DNA from: Nageia nagi
Taxonomy: Eukaryota; Pinophyta
Assembly (NCBI GenBank): GCA_050084985.1
Contig: JBITNC010000001.1
Span: forward strand, 17,174,001 to 17,238,000
Reading direction: 5' to 3'
DNA length: 64,000 nucleotides
Shown: one piece after another, positions 44,537-57,050 of the stretch
Numbering within the stretch: the stretch's first letter is position 1
How the letters are laid out: every line of letters begins with the position of its first letter
Notes under the pieces: model-generated
The model's input: the letters and a program-made list of their open reading frames with translations, nothing else
The model's database searches: none
Told to the model about the DNA's origin: nothing
Program-made: the position numbers and the translations under genes

Positions 44537-45429
44537 TGGAAGTTGTTACTGCCTAAATTCTATTTTTTTTTTTTTAAATTTGTAGAAACTTTTTTGTTTT
44601 ATTAGTTAGGGCTTAATTTTTATTTATTTTCATTTTTTGCATATGTCATGTGAGTGGTTTAACCAAAACCTATATTTGTTGGCTTTAATCATACTTGGTT
44701 ATCGTGGTGAAAACAAGTAAGAATTATATCTAGTTAAGTTGGTAAAAGAAGATTTTTTTAATGTTTTTGAATCCATATCATGGATAAAGTATATTTTATG
44801 CTTGATTTGAATTTATACCTTTATGCTCAATGTGTTTGATCAACCTCCAAAGTTTCTCAGATAAGGACACCTAATAAAGTCATCCTTGGTCATTACCTTG
44901 GGAAATGGGTAAATAATCATGTCATAAAAATATAGTTGAAATTTCATGCTTTTGAATTTTTCACATTAAATTAATCTACATCACAAACTTAACACTTTTT
45001 ATTATTCATCAAACAAAGTTGTAGAACTCGAGATATTAAAGTTTCAAGGTTAATTAAATTTAATGAATTTAATTAAATTTCTAATTCACATGTATTTGAG
45101 TGAGATTTTGGTAAGTATGGATGATCAAAAGGTATTATGTATCCACTAATTAGAAATAAATTGGTCTTAGAGAACTCACAAAATTGATGGTTCAGAAAAA
45201 GGAGCTCGTATGCAGAAGTTATGCACTAAAAGGCAAGTGAATCTCTATTTGTCGATTTAATTAATTTTTGGCAAAATCACCTTAAGAATAGGTATGAACA
45301 TCAAAATATATTTTTCTCTATTAATCAATGATAAAAAAGGATCATATGACAACTTATTTCGATTGACATGAAGTAAAGAATGCTTCAAAATTTGTTCCAC
45401 AAAATTTTGACATTTTTTAAAGCCTTTTT

Positions 45430-46520
45430 ACATTGGTCAAATCCAGTTGACCCTTAACAATGTCATCACCCTTTTCGGTCTGACTAACTATTTTCAAAGC
45501 ATAACTTTTCCTTTGGTTGGATCAAGTTGTAGCTTGATATTTTCATCATCATCATCTTCCATCTGAGCAATAATTTCTCCCTTTGTTAGATCGAGTTGAT
45601 CATTAATAAAAATTATCATCAATCATTTCGATCTGATTAACTAAATTCATGAAGATAACTTTTCAATTGGTCATATCAAGTTGTTTGATAACAACATTTC
45701 ATTTGGTTGGATTGAGTTGGTTGATACTAAATTTTTTTCATAAGTCATTTCAATCCAACTAACTAATTTTATGAAGATCATTTTTTAGTTAGTTAGATCC
45801 AGTTGATTGACAACAACATTTCAGTTGGTCGAATCAAGTTGATTGATAACAAAATTTCTATCGCCACATGTCTCTCTAGATTTGTAACATGTGTTTATAT
45901 GTACCCTAATATGACTATAAATAAGAGATGACCCCTCAATAGTATTCAAGGAGATTAGATCAAAGAAGATGATGATGAGAATTTAGAGTTAGAAAATTTT
46001 GAAGCGAAGTGTTGCTAATTTATTTTCACTTGGTTGGGTAGAGGACAATGATGATATTGATTTGTTTTTAGTTGGTTGGGTTGAGAATGATGATGATGAT
46101 AACATTGATTATTTTTTAGTTGGTTGGGTTGATAATGATGATGATGATGTTGATTGGTTTTTAGTTGATCAGGTTGAGGATGATGATGAAAATGATGTTG
46201 ATGATGATAAAACTTTTCAATTGGTCAATTTGAGTTCATCATTAATAAGTTTTCAATTGGCCAGGTCAAAGATGATAATGAAAAGAATTTGAAGTTAGTA
46301 AATTTTAAAGTGAAGTACTACCAATTAGTTTTCAATTGGTTGGGTTGATGATAATAATGATAATGATGATGTTGATTAGTTTTTAGTTGTTTGGGTTGAG
46401 AATGATGGCAACGATGTTGATGATGATAAATAACTTTTTTAGTTGGTTGGGTCAAGTTTATTATCAATAACTTTTTAGTTGGTCAGGTCAAGTTAATTGA
46501 TAATAATTTTTCCAATTGAT
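45430..46520 (+). repeat. Tandem repeat of TTTTTAGTTGGTTGGGTTGA plus GATGATGAT blocks
   Basis: The left half (45430-45860) repeats AGTTGGTCGAATCAAGTTGATTGATAACAAC-like units with CATTTC(A/G)AT spacing. The right half (45999-46520) repeats TTTAGTTGGTTGGGTTGAGAATGATGATGATG in units of roughly 57-60 bp. The only long frame (45999-46292) encodes (D/N)xFLVGWV(E/D)NDDDD repeats, a by-product of the array. It lies within the proposed long LTR. Confidence 0.7.
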
Positions 46521-47233
46521 TAGTTCGAAGATGAAAAAAATAATAAAAAATAAAAATATGTTAATAATTTTTCCAATTTTAGTTTAATTTTGAAGTGACA
46601 ATTGGCATGAGAATTCCAAGGGTCATAAGTAGTTGAAAGGTTAAGAAACTAAAGAGTCAAGGTAAATAAATGATCATTGTAAATAACCTCCTAATAGTTT
46701 TCATTATTTAGAAACTATTGTATTTTTGAAGAATAAAGTTTAATAATAAGAATTAATTGCTCTTATTGCTATCATTATATTGATGTTACTATTATATGAA
46801 TGCTTTATTTACTAGTTTATCATTAAATTAGTATTGTATGTAACCAAAGTATCCTTTTATGAAATTTGTAAGCCATGCAACAAGATTTGTAATTGATATC
46901 AAGGATTAATGCCAATGAATCAATATTAGTTTTGGCTATTGGATTGATAAAGTAATGATTGTATTTCTACTTTTAAGTTGTTATATGGGGACATTCTAAT
47001 TGTCTTAACCTTAAGAAAGCATGGCAACTAAAGTTATTCTAAATAATTCCTCTTACCTATTGATCAGTAAAAGGAAACATTTTCCAATCAAGAAATATTG
47101 CAAGAATTCATTAGTTTGAAGCCAATTGAAGAATAAGATTGAAGCCTAGTGACGATCTCCTTGTTTAAAAGGAGAATTGCATAATCCCTTGCTATCCCCT
47201 TTTTCTTCTCCAAGAAAATGTGGTTAATAGAAT

Positions 47234-47251
47234 TGGCAAATTTGCTGGGGA
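47234..47251 (+). other. Primer-binding site, tRNA-Asp-like (Athila/Tat type)
   Basis: TGGCAAATTTGCTGGGGA aligns without gaps to TGGCGCCGTTGCCGGGGA. The differences are mainly of the C-to-T or G-to-A kind. The tRNA assignment is from memory of these lineages. Confidence 0.5.
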
Positions 47252-47559
47252 AGTGAGTCTTATGCTTTGAAACTTTTGGCTAAGAGAAGTTAACCTAGTG
47301 ACTCTAAGTCAATCACTTGGGAAGCAGATTTTTTGAGTGTAACTAAAACCATAACTTGCTCTTTTTTTTAACAAAGAACCTATGATTAGTAAAAAAATAA
47401 AAAAATAAAAAAGAACTTACTCTTTTGTTTGAAAAGAGAAAATTAGGATAGGATTTTACTTAGACAAAAATCTATTTCTTCTATGTGCAAAGAGTCCAAA
47501 CATCTTATCGATGAATTTGTGAAGAAAGAGGATTCCATACACTAATCATGGATGATAGT

Positions 47560-48220
47560 GAATATGATTAAGATGGAAAACACAAGAAGATTCCTCAACC
47601 TTGGGGGGCTAATTCAACACCTTTGAATCTTAAAGGAGACAAACATAAGCTATCAAAACATATCAAAGACCTCCCTATTTTTTCAAGATATTTCTCAAGC
47701 ATTTTGATGGAAGAACATCTAGAGAACTTTAACACTTTTTTTGGTATAGTGGGAGTGGAACATGAAGATGTAGCAATTTGTCTATTTTTTTCAAACCTTC
47801 ACCAAAGGAGCCTTGCAATGCTATAATTTGCTACCATAAGGATGTATTCAAAGTTGGAATACTTTATCCAAATCATTCTAGGGAAGATTCAAGAGTAGGG
47901 TAGTTGGAACATAATTAATTAATGAATTGTTTCTTTTGAAGAAGCAAGAAAATGAGACAATTATTTAATTTATGGATAGATTCAATAAACTATATAAGAG
48001 AATACCACAAGAAATCAGACCTACTAATTCTATGAAAAAGTATTTCTTCATAAATGCTTTGGAACTTGAATTGTCTTATACGATTAATTATTGTATCCCA
48101 ATAAATTTTGATGATGTTATCTTTGAATTAGTAATGCATGAAGAACACCTTTATACTTCAAGAAAATGGAATAGGTATAAGGATAATAATCAGTAGAATG
48201 AATAGGTTGATCATCCTAAA
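47560..48220 (+). pseudogene. Gypsy gag-like reading frame
   Basis: Segments: PWGANSTPLNLKGDKHKLSK, DLPIFSRYFSSILMEEHLENF, VGVEHEDVAICLFFSNLHQRSLAML (compare the FxxTLEGxAxxW block of gypsy gag), then after a shift FMDRFNKLYKRIPQEIRPTNSMKKYFFINAL and FDDVIFELVMHEEHLYTSRKW. This is the usual order of a retrotransposon gag domain, with a stop replacing the Trp after QRSLAML. No zinc knuckle follows clearly, although CDVCQDEGHE near 48460 is a weak relic. Confidence 0.65.
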
Positions 48221-48229
48221 AACTAAGAG

Positions 48230-50240
48230 AAGGTTGAAAAGGTTGAGAGTTCATTCTAATATAAGCAATATATGATCTTAAATGCTCAAAGTGTTCAGTA
48301 AAAGCCTTCAAATTATTCATTGAAAGGTAGAGAGAAGATATCTAGCATATTCTATAGAAAAATTATGGATAAATCAAAATATTTTGTGACAATGATAGAA
48401 ATCTAAGAAGCTCAAATTAGGCATCATGATGTTGGAAACTCATATTCTCCCAATATCATATATTGTGATGTATGCCAAGATGAAGGTCATGAATTGCAAA
48501 TTCTTTCAATGGTACAACATATTGTAGAATACCTTCAAAGTGAAAAATGTTAACAATTGATTGATGCAGATAAAGAATACTTGATCTCAACACTTGTTTT
48601 AGAATATAGGTTACAAAGATAAAGCAAGCATTCTAGTTGTTCCATGCCATAAGATAATCCTATTTTAGAAGAAGGATTTGAAATTTCGAATATGAGAATA
48701 GAAAGGGTTTCACAAGATGAAAAGTATTAAAATTTAGAATAATCAAATGAAGAAATAATAAAAATATTCCTTTTAGAATATGTAGTGCAACATGAAGATG
48801 AGAAATCTTGTGATCAGATTTTAAATGAAGATTAATATGATATTCACATTTTAGATCAAGTCCATGATGATCATTTTATTTATGAAGATTCCTTAACATC
48901 ATTGAAGAAAATCAAGTTATTAGAGGTATGTATTGCACATTTTGTAACAATCAAATTCATGACATCAAGGATTTCCTTATAATAGATCAATTGGATGAAA
49001 AATACATCATAAAATTCTTAAAAAATCAAGTATGCATAAGGAATGAAGAGATATTAATGTATTGTATGGACAATGAACTTGAAATAGAGGTGAAGGTTGA
49101 TGATGTTGTTTGGCAAGATCATGGTGAGAATAAAGAGTGTCAATCCCATAAAGAGTTTTCATATGGTGAAGATAGCCAATTTAAAGAAAGTATATGGTTT
49201 TCTGAAGATATAACACTTCTTTTGGATGATTAAAATAAGGATTTGGAAATAATGATGAATCAAGCATATTAAAAAGAGAATTAAAGAAAGCTCAATGATG
49301 AGTTTCATCATAAAGATCATGAAGATTGGCAACCAATTTTTAGAAGTTGTAAGAATGAAGGATGTTATGATTTAGATGTTGATAATGTAATCTAGCAACA
49401 AGTTCTTCTTAAAGAGCAACCGATTCTTCATCAAGCCTATCTTGAAAGAGACTATCTTCACAATGAGATGAACTATACCAATAACACTAGAGAGAAATCA
49501 CATAAAAGTTTACATTCAAACATGGTAAAAACTAATGAGGTATATAACATCTCCTTATTTGATCTCTTAGATGAAAATCATTATTTGTAATATTAGTATA
49601 CAGATAATTATTATTTTCTTCCAATGCTTGATTTGTAAGATTAATAAAATAAAATGAATTAAATTATGCATTCAAGCGAAAGGTGTTTTAAAAGCTATCA
49701 TATGAAAATGTTTGATTAAAAAGTTCCTTCTTTGGTATGGGATTTGTATTATATTTACCAAGAACCTAATGATAGGAAAAATATTTTGGAACAATGTCCA
49801 TTAATCCAACTACCTTTTAATGAATTTAGATATAATTATTTTCTCCTTGTTCCATGGAAGAATGATTTGAAAGAACCTAAATATCCTAATGAGACCATCA
49901 CTAGGAATCACAAAGATATTTTAGAATTCATTTATAGTAATATTGGTTGTAAGGTTAATTAGTGTAATATTGAACATATTAAGTGTTCAAATAGTTTGAA
50001 TGCTTTTTTGTAGAAAATACTATACATTTTTCAACTTCTATGTCATTCCCTATTCTTAATTCTTTTGAGACACAACTTGGGTATGATGAAGATTCATTCA
50101 TAAGTTTTGATGTTTCTAATCATCCAAATTTTCAATATAAATGGTTTGAAAGTTTTTATGTGACTATTTGTGTTGAAAGTGCTTCATTTAATTCAATTCA
50201 AAAGAAGAAACAAAAGAGTTTTAAAGATCAATTCAAATGA
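48230..50240 (+). other. Acidic degenerate frames downstream of gypsy gag
   Basis: Fragments at 48928-49233, 49732-49962 and 50040-50240 are rich in Asp, Glu, Asn and aromatic residues (FSEDITLLLDD, VWDLYYIYQEPND). They read mostly in frames separated by single stops, so an old long ORF is possible. No protease, RT or integrase motif. Function unknown. Confidence 0.3.
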
Positions 50241-51121
50241 CTAGTGGAACAAACCAAGATATAGGATCTTAGAATAACTTTTATGTTTCTTACATGATTT
50301 TAAATACTCTTGTTATTTTATTTATTTCTTGTGTTCATGTTGATTATAGTTTTCTTTGCAAATATTGTATCATTTCATATAATCTCGTATAAATGATTTA
50401 TCTTTCTTATTATACATGTCATGTTGTTAAGAAATAAGGAATTAGATTAACTTGAAAAATGGACTAATTTTGATATTGCCTGTGTCTTAAATAATCATGC
50501 ATGGCCAATGAAACCCGTCAATCATGGTAAGAAATTACATTATTAATAAGGTAATAAAGGTTTCATTCTAATTTTAGACAATGTCTAAGGTTGATCTAGC
50601 ACATTCACACTTAAAGAATTTTGTTCGAATAGTGGTCACTCTTATCTTTTATTGATGAGTGAAAGTTATTCAACCATCCTATTATTCATCTAGCCTTTGA
50701 TAATCTAGAAGCTTAAAATTTTTGAAGCTTAAAACTCATCTATTAAATGGCAAGGCTAGGGGTAATCCTCACTAGGGCTATATATGCTTGTTGACAATGA
50801 GGTATCCTTAGCGATTGGTGATATGTTTCCCATGGTAATCCTCAATAAGGTTATAAATACTTGTTAGTAGTGAGGCATCTTGAGAGACCTTTGCACACTT
50901 ATGGTTGAAATAGCTTGAAAATATCAAGTCTTTAATAAGAGTGGATTTTAGGAAAGAGTAGAATGGTTAATAAACTTCATTACACACACAATGATTAGCC
51001 TAAAGCAAGTTTGAGAATTGGTATGGTCATGAATACCTTTATTAATATTGATTGATTATTTATGAAATGATTTCCTAAAGTAATTTAAATGTATGATTAT
51101 TTAAAACCAAATTTTGATCTA
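50241..51121. other. Non-coding tail with a ~70-bp direct duplication
   Basis: GGTAATCCTCACTAGGGCTATATATGC-(x)-GACAATGAGGTATCCTTA at 50760 recurs in changed form at 50834 (GGTAATCCTCAATAAGGTTATAAATAC-(x)-AGTGAGGCATCTT). Otherwise no feature is supported up to the copia LTR. Confidence 0.45.
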
Positions 51122-51126
51122 AATAT

Positions 51127-51687
51127 TGAAGAAACTAAGCCTAAGTGACTAAATTCCTATTCTACCAAGATCACTTGAAAGCTATCTAATTCGTTAAGCA
51201 CTAAGAACACACACTCAAAGTAGCATTTGCACAAGATGAAATCAATATAAAGTGATTTCTCCAACCATGGGAGTACATCCACTAATTTCAAATCTTATTT
51301 TTAAAGACACTCTCTTATAACAACTCTTTCTCACTTCTCCTACAACCTAAACTAGAGCATAACTTTGCTACAAACTTGAGTGAGTAATCTCAAGGAGAGG
51401 ACCCTATATTTATAGGCCAAAACCCTCCCTTGGATCACCTTTTTATTCATTGTACAATGTAATGATATGCATCACCCTTTTACCCAAGGAGCATGATCAT
51501 GAGATGGAGTGTAGGACAAGTTACATTATTTTATTCATAAATACTTAAAATGTATCTAGGGATACTTTTAAGTATTAGTGAATTTACATTATCATATTTA
51601 CTAAATACTTAGGTATATAGGGATACCTTTAAGTATTAAGTGAATTACATAAATATAACTTACAATAATGAATTATATATTCCAACA
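51127..51687 (-). repeat. 3' LTR of element B
   Basis: The minus strand starts TGTTGGAATATATAATTC and ends TTAGTTTCTTCA. It has the conserved GTGGATGTACTCCCATGG motif at 51282-51253, here lacking the usual full CCAC arm (AATCAC). Short inverted AGTATCC/GGATACT sets recur near 51545-51640, similar to the hairpin that seeded the palindrome in element A. Confidence 0.85.
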
Positions 51688-51699
51688 TTCCCCCTTAAT
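51688..51699 (-). other. Polypurine tract of element B
   Basis: The minus strand reads ATTAAGGGGGAA immediately before TGTTGG, nearly identical to the tract of element A. Confidence 0.85.
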
Positions 51700-52430
51700 G
51701 CAATATTGGGGTAGATCAAAAAGGAGAGAAGAAAGAGAGAGTTCTCCTCCATAGAGATATAATCGAAGATGAGAACATTTACATCTTTGAGAAATAATCA
51801 ATATATTATATTGAGGCTCACTACTTTACCATTTGATAAATGGTTTACAATACAATCATTAATCGTAATAGGTTTCACTATACAAAGTAGTCATTCAACA
51901 ACAAGTTAATATGATAAGCCTCCATGAGCCTACCCACTTGAAGTAGGTAACTTGCACTCTTCAAGAAGAAACATGCAAGCTACAAGTAGATCATAAACAA
52001 GATTAGTTAGATGCATCATATAAATATTCATATCAATGTAAGATAAATGAATCCATTAATGCCATCTATAAACTAATCAATGGTGCATTATAAGTCATCA
52101 CAAAGATGCCAAGCCAATACTCATAGTCACTTGTTGTATAAAAAATATGTGTTAGTCAATATAAAAAATAGAGAATAAGAATATACAAGTTCCTCACATA
52201 TGGATAACTAAAATAGTACTAGTAGAAGTCATCATATGTTAAAAAATGTACAACTAGTTCCTCACACAGAGTGCACTAACAATGAAGGTGTACACAAAAA
52301 TATCAACACTATACAACCAAAAATCCTCCAAGTGATGAAGTTATCATCACAAATATGAATTTAATAAGAATTTAACCTTCAATACCCCTTGAGAGAAACT
52401 ACACCAACCTAATAAATTCCCTAAGCTTTT
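51700..52430 (-). other. 3' non-coding region of element B
   Basis: It contains the minus-strand counterpart of the GACTATAAGTATTAGCTTGGCATCTT block (near 52130-52105) and other blocks also found at 35566-35990 in element A. No reading frame. Confidence 0.7.
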
Positions 52431-55285
52431 AGAATTGAGCTTCAGGAAGGGGCTTGGTGAATAAATAACTAGAGTTTAGGACCGATGAACAATATTGGAA
52501 TTGTAGAATACCATCCATAATCTTCTTCTTGATAAAATATGGTTAGGTTTCAACATTTTTGATTCTCTAATGAAAAATATGGTTCTTTACCAAAGCAATA
52601 GTTCACTAATTATATAAATAAATATGAGATGGGTAAGCTTGATTGTACCCAATTTATTTTAGAAGATGTCTCAACCAAAGAGCTTCTTGGATCATGAATA
52701 ACATGGCTCGATATTACCCCTTTATGGTGGAAAGAGTAGTAGTAGGCTAATTATTGGAAGTCCAAGAGATAGCACCTAAAATAATACTAAGCACATAAGC
52801 AAAGGTTGATTTCCTATTATCTCAATCTCCCCCATAGTTAGAATCTAAGTACCTTGAGAGAATAAATGAGAGAAACTTGAAATACTTGAGAGAAACATCA
52901 TTTGTTCCCACAATATACCTCAAAATTTGCTTAACAACACTGAGGTGCTTAACATACAATTTATACATAAACCATGCCATAAGATTAACAACAAAAGTAA
53001 TATCTAGCTTGGAGATAGTCAAATAAAGTAGATTACTAATTAATTACTTGTAATACATAGCATCTACCAATTGAGAGTTAGAGCTAAGATAAAGAGTGAT
53101 TCCAGAAGATATTGGGATTGCATTAGGTTTGCACTCTTCCATTCCAAACTTTTATAATATATCTAAGATATACTTGGATTGACTAAGGTAAGTACAATCT
53201 TTGTATTAGTACACTTGCATACCAAGGTAGTAGTGCAAGAGACCAAGATCAATTATTTCAAATATTACCTTAAGTTTGGATATGAACTCTATGATGAATT
53301 TGTCATTATTTCTTGTAATCAAAAGATCATCCATATAGAGAAGAATCAAGATCAAGTCTTGTCCCTAATTGAGCACATATAGATCTATATTTGAGAGGTA
53401 ATTAGAGAATCCAATGTTTGCAAAGTATTCTAAAATCTTTTTGTAACAAGTTCTAGGTTCTTACTTAAGTACATACAAGTACTTTAACTTGCATATAAAG
53501 GACTCTTTACATTCCATAATAAACCCTTCTGGTTGATTTATGTAGGTCACTATTGAGGAAAGCACTCTTGATGTTAAGTTGAAAAACTTTCCATCCCTAA
53601 GCTACCGAAAGAGCAAGAATTAACTGATTGTAGGCATATTTTTCATTGGAGAAAAGGTTTCCTCATAATTAACTCTATATTTTTGAGCAAAACATTTGGC
53701 TTCTAACCTTGCCTTGTATTTCTCAATTTCTCTCATTTAATTGTATTTGACCTTATAAATCCACTTATTACCAATAACATTCCATTCATTAGGATAGGGA
53801 GCCAAATCCCAAGTTTGATTTTTCATCACATCCTCATACTCCACTTTCATTACTTCCATCCAACATTCATTCTTCAAAGATTTTTAATGATGAGGGCTTA
53901 ATTTTGTTATTAATTTTGGCAAACAAGGATTTGTTTAAGGTCATACTTCTTGTTGTCCTTTATGTTGGAGAATTTTTCTCATGAGGTGACTTATTTGCAT
54001 TAATATCCATCTAGTTAGGTGCAACAAAAGAGTCATCAAGATCATCTAGGTCCTCAAAGAAGTAGATTCCTCAAGAAGTTAATTGAACTTTACATACATT
54101 GATATGAACACTAATTTGGAGGAAGGAAAGTAGAGTTTGTAGCCTTTATACTGATTATCATAGCCCATAAAGATGAACTTTTTCAGATCTCTTGTATAGT
54201 TTCTTTCTTTTCTCAAAAATAATAAAATAATAGGAATCACAACCAAAAATCATAAGATGAGATATTTTAGGTTTCTTTCCCATCCATGCCTCATATGGGG
54301 TTTTGAATTCAACTACTTTCCTAGGGCACTTATTTATGGTGTAGATCATATTGCTCACAACTTCATCCCATAAGAATCTAAGAAGATTTCCTAACATGCA
54401 CCTAGCCATTTCTTGAATGGTTTTATTCTTTCTTTCGATAACATCATTTTGTTTAGGGGTGTAAGGGATTGTGAACTACCTCTTGATCCCGTATTTGGCA
54501 TAATAGTCATTAAAATCATTGTTATTATATTCACCCCCATTATCAGATCTCAGCATCTTGATTTTGAAGTTAGTCTAATTTTCAACTAAGGATTTGAAAT
54601 CTTTGAACCTTTTAAAGGTTTGATCCTTGTGTTTGAGTAGATAACCAAATATCATCTTACATATGAATTTATAAATGAAGGTTAAGACATAAGATGCTCC
54701 CTAAGAGACTTATTCTGAAATGGACCCATCAAATTTGAATGCATAAGTTAAAGAGATTATGTTTCCCTTATTGCCTTAAATTTTTTTCAAATTTTTTCTT
54801 ATTCATCTTCCCTAAGATGCACTTCTCGCAAAAACCAATTATGGATGATATTGATGGCAAACCTTCTGTAAGTTCTTGATTTTTCATGACTTGAATACTT
54901 TTTTGGTTAAGGTATCCTAATCAATAATGCTAAAGATTGCCACTAGAGAAAATATTTATAGAAAGGCATATCTTTTTTGGCACTTGATCCATGGTAGATA
55001 TCATCTTTCATTGATCCTTTCACCAAAGTGGCAAGTCCATTATTAATACATCGGAAGTGTAAGTTGAACTCGAATGAATTCCCTTTCCTTGTAACTTGAA
55101 TTACAGAAAGAAGGTTCATAATAAGTTTAGGGACATAGTGCACATTTTCAAGAACCTTCTTGTGTATCAACACACTCCTAATCCTCTGGAATTCAAGGAT
55201 TGAATTATCAATCACCTAATACAACTGTATTCTTTCTATACTTATGAAAATTTTCAAACTTAGCCTTTTCAAAAACACGTATGAT
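52431..55285 (-). pseudogene. Element B protease-integrase-RT-RNase H
   Basis: From high to low coordinates: protease relic RMIGLLTLCT near 55315-55285 and VLENVHYVPKLIMNLLSVIQ (55150-55090), integrase core relics opposite 54560-54430, then MARCMLGNLLRFLWDEV and YEAWMGKKPKISHLMIFGCDSY (54409-54250). RT relics lie between 53850 and 53160, and ISKLDITFVVNLMAWFM with ILRYIVGTNDVSLKY at 53020-52880. RNase H starts with SNYGGD at 52840 and decays below 52800. Stops and shifts are more frequent than in element A. Confidence 0.85.
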
Positions 55286-56195
55286 TCATGTACATAAAGT
55301 CAACAATCCAATCATTCGGGAAAGTGTGAGATTTAGAGTGAAGACCATAAATAAAAGTAGATTTATTCTTCTTATTTGAGCAATATGATTCCTTGTGACC
55401 ATAGTGCCATAGAAATTATAATTACCATCAAATTTGAATTTGGATTTCCATGACTTATCATGGCCATTATGTTGTTTATTTCCATAATTTGTGAAGTCCT
55501 TTTTTGAAGCATCATGGGAAGATTTCTTTTGGTTGTTGAAATTGTTTTTGAAGTGAGTCTTCATTGGTCCTAGTACCACATAATGCTCCTTAGGAGTGGT
55601 GATAAAAAACTTTTTATTGAGTGTTTCCTTGTATTTTAGGAGAAGCCTTAAAATATTTTCTAAGGAGAACACTTCTTCTTCATCATCGAGCCTCATCTCA
55701 ATGAATGTAATGAAGTGAAAAAATTTAGTAGAGAGGTTTTGAAGGATGATGAACACCATAAACCCATCATTGATCCAATTGCATCCACACCCCATAAGTT
55801 GGATCTTAAGATTATTAATCTTATTCAAGTATATTGCAACACTAGTTTCATTTTTCTCTTATTGTTATTGAAATAATATTTGGAAGATGGTGAACCTCCT
55901 AGAGAATTTACTGTTGAGGTAGATTTTCTTTAGTCTATCCTAAGATTCCTTTGTAGAGTTTGAAGAAGAGATCATGAGAAAGACTTCCTTGAAAATTCCA
56001 AAAAAAATCATATAGATATCCAACTCATTCTTTGTATTGTAAGCCTCAAGTGCCTTCTCATTTGTTGTAGCAAATTAGTTTTCATTTACTATTTGCCATA
56101 GTTTCCATTCTTGGAGCTCAACTTTCATCCTAGGTTCCCAAATATCATAGTTGGAACCATCTATGATGTTACTAGGTGAAAAAGAATCTCCCATT
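55286..56195 (-). pseudogene. Element B gag
   Basis: The start is at 56195 (ATGGGAGATTCTTTTTCACC). GSNYDIWEPRMKVELQEWKLW shows the Trp codons that are mutated to stops in element A. MNKINNLKIQLMGCGCNWIND and EMRLDDEEEVFSLEN follow. The zinc knuckle is degraded: NYNFYGTMVTRNH stands where CNFC...GH...C is expected. Stops occur near 56080 and 55860. Confidence 0.88.
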
Positions 56196-57050
56196 TGCTA
56201 CAAAAGAAGGTGAATGTATTAACCAATGTAATCCTATTAAATTTACAAACCAATAAACCATACATGTTGAGTTTGTTCAAATTAATCAATCATATATGTT
56301 AAATTTTAACCAAATATAATCAACTAGATATGCTTAAAATTGTTTAACCAATTTCATACAAGCAAAATATTATAATAAAATCAACTGATATATCCCATAC
56401 ATACAATATTTTGTGATAACCAAGTAACATTTGAAAGGGGTAGAGTTGAGGTTATTTTCTTGATTAAAATTAGGCCTTCACATGTATGCCCTAACGCAAC
56501 ACTTAGTGATTAAATACAAGCCATGATGGAGCCCAAGTACTACCAATCATCAACCAATTCACCTTGGTCAGTAATATACTTAAAAAATGAGAATTACTAG
56601 CTATTTTCCAAGGGTGTGACATATATTGGATTGAACAAATTATTATCTTGATTAGGTTTCAAGTTATCTTCTTAGGTTATCAGGATAATAATTTGACCAA
56701 TCCAACATACATTAGGTAGAGGCACTTAGGAGGGGTTGCATTAGGTTAGGAGGGGTGGTATTTAAGTAATATGATGGGATGCATGTAGTACTAGAGAATA
56801 GGTGGCATAGTGACAAGTGGCCACTAGGTGGCACGCTACCTATGCAAAGAGGCTTGGTGGGGCGGTGTCAGGCTACCCCCTATTTTGTTTTATTTTTAAG
56901 TTATATTATTAAAAAAATTAAAATATTTTCAACTACTATTTGAGGATATCTATACTATATTTTATTCAAAAAAATATTTGAACTATTTTTTGAAGGATGT
57001 ATACCTTTTTTTGTTAAAAAATATATAATAAAAAGGCATTGTAAACACCC
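56196..57050 (-). other. Leader of element B
   Basis: It shares GAATTGGTTGATGATTGGTAG, GTGAAGGCCTAATTTT and CCTCAACTCTACC (minus strand) with the element A leader. It has a G/C-rich patch of AGGAGGGGTTG and AGGTGGC motifs at 56705-56880, in the same relative place as the minisatellite in element A, then an AT-rich tract. Confidence 0.6.

Larger units (their letters stand above)
44537..51121 (+). mobile_element. Tat/Athila-like gypsy element, gag only visible
   Basis: It begins TGTTACTGCCTAAATTC directly against the copia fragment and has a promoter-like ACTATAAATAAGAGATGACCCC at 45914. At 47234 there is a primer site resembling the TGGCGCCGTTGCCGGGGA site of Athila/Tat elements (TGGCAAATTTGCTGGGGA). 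A gag-like frame (47590-48200) follows and then ~2 kb of acidic, degenerate frames. No protease, RT or integrase is seen before the copia LTR at 51127, so it is non-autonomous or truncated. The LTR would be about 2.7 kb, which is long but in the range for this lineage. No 3' LTR was recognised. Confidence 0.55.
51127..57050 (-). mobile_element. Ty1/copia element B, same family as element A, minus strand
   Basis: The 3' LTR is 51127-51687, then (toward higher coordinates) the polypurine tract, 3' non-coding region, RNase H/RT, integrase, protease, gag (start 56195) and leader. The MGDSF(A/S)S...I(L/I)DGSNY(G/D)IWEPRMKVELQ gag opening, VGCGCNWIN/MGCGCNWIN and the leader blocks match element A. 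No 5' LTR was found. The homology fades near 57050, so the 5' end is truncated or rearranged. Confidence 0.85.

Noticed and set aside
53179-53382. Plus-strand 67-aa frame
   Set aside because: It lies antisense to the RT of element B, which explains its apparent conservation.
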